Source: Thalassospira sp. UBA1131
GTDB taxonomy: Bacteria > Pseudomonadota > Alphaproteobacteria > Rhodospirillales > Thalassospiraceae
Assembly: GCF_002311515.1 (NCBI RefSeq)
Contig: NZ_DCAO01000056.1
Location: 1 to 8,110 of the forward strand
Direction: 5' to 3'
Length of the DNA: 8,110 nt
This document shows, piece by piece, positions 6,095 to 8,110 of the stretch. The notes beneath the pieces were generated by a model. It made no database searches, was not told the DNA's origin, and saw only the letters and a program-made list of their open reading frames with translations. Position 1 is the stretch's first letter. Each line of letters opens with the position of its first letter. A program made the translations under genes and the position numbers.

Positions 6095-6152
6095 GGTTCA
6101 AGCTGTTCGTTTGGATAGTTATATCAATGCACTAAGGGTACAAGGTGCGCAT

Positions 6153-7172
6153 TTACCGCCCCATGGCCGCGACTTCGCCGCCACTGTTATTGACTGGGAT
6201 GTCGTGCTGCCCGGCACGTTTGGCGCGGCCGGTGTGCCAGAATTCCGGATCCTCGGTATAGCCGCTGAATTCATCAAGGTGGATGTCTTCGGGCGGTTCC
6301 GGATGGATGGTGATATCGAGATCGGGATATTCTGCACGGATGCTGTCCATCACCTGATGGCAGATCGTGTGCGATTCGCGCATCAGCATGCCGCCATCCA
6401 TGATCAATTCGATCTCGGCAAAGCGATGCACGCCCGATGACCGGGTCCGCAGACGGTGGATACCAATGACATCGGGGTTTTTCATGGTCAGTTCGATGAT
6501 GCGCTGGCTATCAGATTCGGGCAGTTCCGCATCCATTAGAACCTTGACCGAGGTCCGGCCAACCTTGACCGCGGAATAGAGCAGGAAGATCGCAACCAGT
6601 CCGCCAATCGCCGGATCGGCCCAGGCAAGGCCCGACATCCCGCCAAACAGCGCAATCATCACCGCAAGATTGGACAGGATATCGCTGCTGTAATGAAGCG
6701 AGTCCGCCTCGACCGCGGCCGAGCCTGAAATCCGCACCGCCTTGCGTTGAAGCAAAACCAGGCCAATGGTCATGATCAGCGAAACGCCCATGATCCAAAG
6801 GCCTTCGACGGCAAATGAAATTGGCATGGGTTCGGTGATGCGCGATGCCGCCTCGGCCAGAACCAGGATCGCAGCCCCAATCATGAAGGCCGATTGGAAA
6901 AGCCCCGCCAGCGGTTCTGCCTTACCATGGCCAAATCGGTGATCGTAATCCGCCGGGCGCCAGGCCGACCGCACCGCCATGAAGTTGATCACAGAGGTAC
7001 CAACATCAAGCATGCTATCAATCATCGAAGATAGAAGGCTGACGGAATCGGTCAGGAACCAGCCGACAGCCTTGATCAGGATCAGTGTCGCAGCAATGAC
7101 AATGGAGGCCGTCGTTGCACGACGCGCCCAAGTCTCTTTCTGTGCGATGTCAATGACGGGACATTGACTCAT
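6153..7172 (-). CDS. FieF-type cation diffusion facilitator (divalent metal efflux)
   Basis: This 339-residue protein has the CDF layout of six membrane helices followed by a cytoplasmic metallochaperone-like domain. The transport site A ligands of E. coli FieF are present: Asp52 and Asp56 in MIDSMLDVG, and His160 and Asp164 in HYSSDILSN, a DD-HD set typical of Zn/Fe/Cd exporters. Site B residues Asp75, His78 and His82 in ADYDHRFGHGKAE also match. In the C-terminal domain, His249, His268 and His290 (DITIHPEP) fit the binuclear zinc site. The protein exports divalent metal from cytoplasm to periplasm in exchange for protons. It is about 40 residues longer than E. coli FieF. The extension is mostly a polar C-terminal tail after residue 293 (EDIHLDEFSGYTEDPEFWH and beyond), which contains extra His, Asp and Glu residues. 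The start at 7172 has AGAGG about 10 bases upstream. It is divergent from ccmF. Substrate (Zn, Fe, Cd or Ni) cannot be fixed from sequence. Confidence 0.93.
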   Translation of the reverse strand: MSQCPVIDIAQKETWARRATTASIVIAATLILIKAVGWFLTDSVSLLSSMIDSMLDVGTSVINFMAVRSAWRPADYDHRFGHGKAEPLAGLFQSAFMIGAAILVLAEAASRITEPMPISFAVEGLWIMGVSLIMTIGLVLLQRKAVRISGSAAVEADSLHYSSDILSNLAVMIALFGGMSGLAWADPAIGGLVAIFLLYSAVKVGRTSVKVLMDAELPESDSQRIIELTMKNPDVIGIHRLRTRSSGVHRFAEIELIMDGGMLMRESHTICHQVMDSIRAEYPDLDITIHPEPPEDIHLDEFSGYTEDPEFWHTGRAKRAGQHDIPVNNSGGEVAAMGR

Positions 7173-7216
7173 CAGTTGTCAACCTCTGGCCTACCAATAC
7201 GCTTACTGACCACCGT

Positions 7217-7261
7217 TTTATAGCCTGTTTGCGTACAATATGTAATGTCTATTGCCATATT
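7217..7261 (-). promoter_or_regulatory. Candidate promoter and operator-like repeat for the metal exporter
   Basis: On the minus strand TATAAA (7217-7222) is a good -10 box about 45 bases before the start codon. An ATTACA hexamer 18 bases further upstream would be the -35. An interrupted inverted repeat, AATATG 7237-7242 with CATATT 7256-7261, and a smaller TACA-ata-TGTA repeat at 7234-7244 overlap the -35 region. A metal-responsive regulator could bind here, but the repeats match no known box that I recognise. The rest of the 224-base divergent spacer holds a CCTTT/AAAGG repeat at 7319-7330 and no ORF. Confidence 0.3.
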
Positions 7262-7396
7262 TTCGCCCGTCCTAGGGCAGCAAATAGCGCATATTTGATA
7301 TTCCGCAAGGTTTCCAAGCCTTTTTAAAGGGATTATATGTCGCATCCGGGCACATAATTGATACTGTAAAGCCTGCTAGGGACGAGAAACGATAAT

Positions 7397-8110
7397 ATGA
7401 TTGTAGAGATCGGACATTACGCGCTGATACTGTCATTGGTGATGGCAGTTGCCCAATCCACCGTACCGTTTCTGGCGGCATCGCGGCGTGACGCCGCACT
7501 TCTGGCCGTCGCACCACGGTTGGCTTTGGCATGCTTTGCACTGGTCGCGGCGAGTTTCCTTGCGCTGACCTATGCCTATGTCAGTTCCGACTTCTCGGTC
7601 CTTAACGTTCTGGCTAACAGCCATACCTCCAAACCGATGATCTACAAGATCACCGGTGTTTGGGCTAATCACGAAGGTTCAATGCTGCTTTGGGTGCTGA
7701 TCCTGACCCTGTTTGGCGGCGCGGTAGCAGCATTTGGCCGCAATCTTCCGCCGACATTGCTGGCGCGCGTTTTGGGCGTGATGGGGCTGATCGGGGCAGG
7801 CTTTATCCTGTTTATTGTTCTGACGTCGAACCCGTTTGAGCGCGTATTGAACCCGCCGCTGGATGGGGAAGGCATGAACCCGCTGTTGCAGGACCCGGGC
7901 ATCGCCATTCATCCGCCGTTCCTTTATCTCGGCTATGTCGGGTTTTCAGTCGCCTTTGCCTTTGCGGTCGCAGCCCTTATTGAAGGCCGGGTTGATCCGG
8001 CCTGGGCGCGTTGGGTGCGCCCCTGGACGCTGGCAGCCTGGGTCTTTTTGACCGCTGGCATCGGGCTTGGTTCCTGGTGGGCGTATTACGAGCTTGGCTG
8101 GGGCGGCTGG
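7397..8110 (+). CDS. ccmF: Cytochrome c maturation haem lyase subunit CcmF (3' truncated)
   Basis: The frame is open from ATG 7397 to the window end, giving the first 238 residues of a protein normally near 650. AGGGACGAG about 10 bases upstream is a modest ribosome binding site. CcmF is an inner-membrane protein that accepts haem from CcmE and ligates it to apocytochrome c with CcmH/CcmI (system I). Visible markers are the N-terminal helix IGHYALILSLVMAVAQ, VWANHEGSMLLWVLIL at residues 88-103, and IHPPFLYLGYVGFSVAF at 171-187, where His172 matches a conserved transmembrane haem-ligand histidine. GLGSWWAYYELGWGGW at 223-238 is the beginning of the tryptophan-rich WWD domain. The window stops inside that domain. 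In many alphaproteobacteria ccmE directly precedes ccmF; here ccmF is first after a divergent metal exporter, so ccmE must be elsewhere. NrfE and CcsA-type relatives share the WWD domain, but the N-terminus fits CcmF best. Confidence 0.93.
   Translation, partial: MIVEIGHYALILSLVMAVAQSTVPFLAASRRDAALLAVAPRLALACFALVAASFLALTYAYVSSDFSVLNVLANSHTSKPMIYKITGVWANHEGSMLLWVLILTLFGGAVAAFGRNLPPTLLARVLGVMGLIGAGFILFIVLTSNPFERVLNPPLDGEGMNPLLQDPGIAIHPPFLYLGYVGFSVAFAFAVAALIEGRVDPAWARWVRPWTLAAWVFLTAGIGLGSWWAYYELGWGGW

Noticed and set aside
6075..6440. Plus-strand ORF of 121 codons at the end of the metal exporter
   Set aside because: Most of it is antisense to the CDF C-terminal domain and it has no Shine-Dalgarno; likely a shadow.
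7319..7330. CCTTT-tt-AAAGG repeat in the ccmF upstream region as an operator
   Set aside because: It is short and low in complexity, and no matching binding-site consensus is known to me.

Overview
The window reads as a chromosomal segment of a free-living alphaproteobacterium. Protein sequences and codon use (moderately GC-rich, GC-biased third positions) suggest a marine Rhodospirillales member such as Thalassospira. That assignment is inference from sequence resemblance only, with no database search.

Left part (1-3563): a tightly packed arsenic-resistance operon on the + strand. It holds the end of an ArsR-family repressor, an ACR3 arsenite exporter whose start abuts the arsR stop, an ArsJ-associated glyceraldehyde-3-phosphate dehydrogenase, and the ArsJ exporter. 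Gaps between genes are 0 to 12 bases. By the established model, GAPDH uses arsenate in place of phosphate to make 1-arseno-3-phosphoglycerate, and ArsJ expels it. ACR3 removes arsenite, so the operon handles both oxidation states. No arsenate reductase (arsC) lies inside the window.

Middle (3564-4745): about 330 bases without a large gene lead to a PhoH-family ATPase. This leader holds a plausible sigma-70 promoter, several hairpins, a strong Shine-Dalgarno in front of an unlisted 57-codon GTG-initiated ORF, and an intrinsic-terminator-like hairpin with a T-tract inside that ORF. The small ORF's stop codon lies within the phoH ribosome binding site. This arrangement could be an attenuator or translational-coupling leader, or a separate terminated small RNA. 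A strong hairpin terminator follows phoH.

Accessory insert (about 4746-6150): a clearly AT-richer minus-strand gene encodes a two-helix membrane-anchored protein. Its cytoplasmic region has the layout of a divergent Nudix-like fold but no canonical Nudix box. It looks horizontally acquired and is the least explained gene here.

Right part (6153-8110): a minus-strand FieF-type cation diffusion facilitator (divalent metal efflux) is divergent from the first 238 codons of ccmF, the cytochrome c haem-lyase subunit. The window ends within ccmF's tryptophan-rich WWD region. No RNA genes of known families, CRISPR arrays or insertion sequences were recognised.
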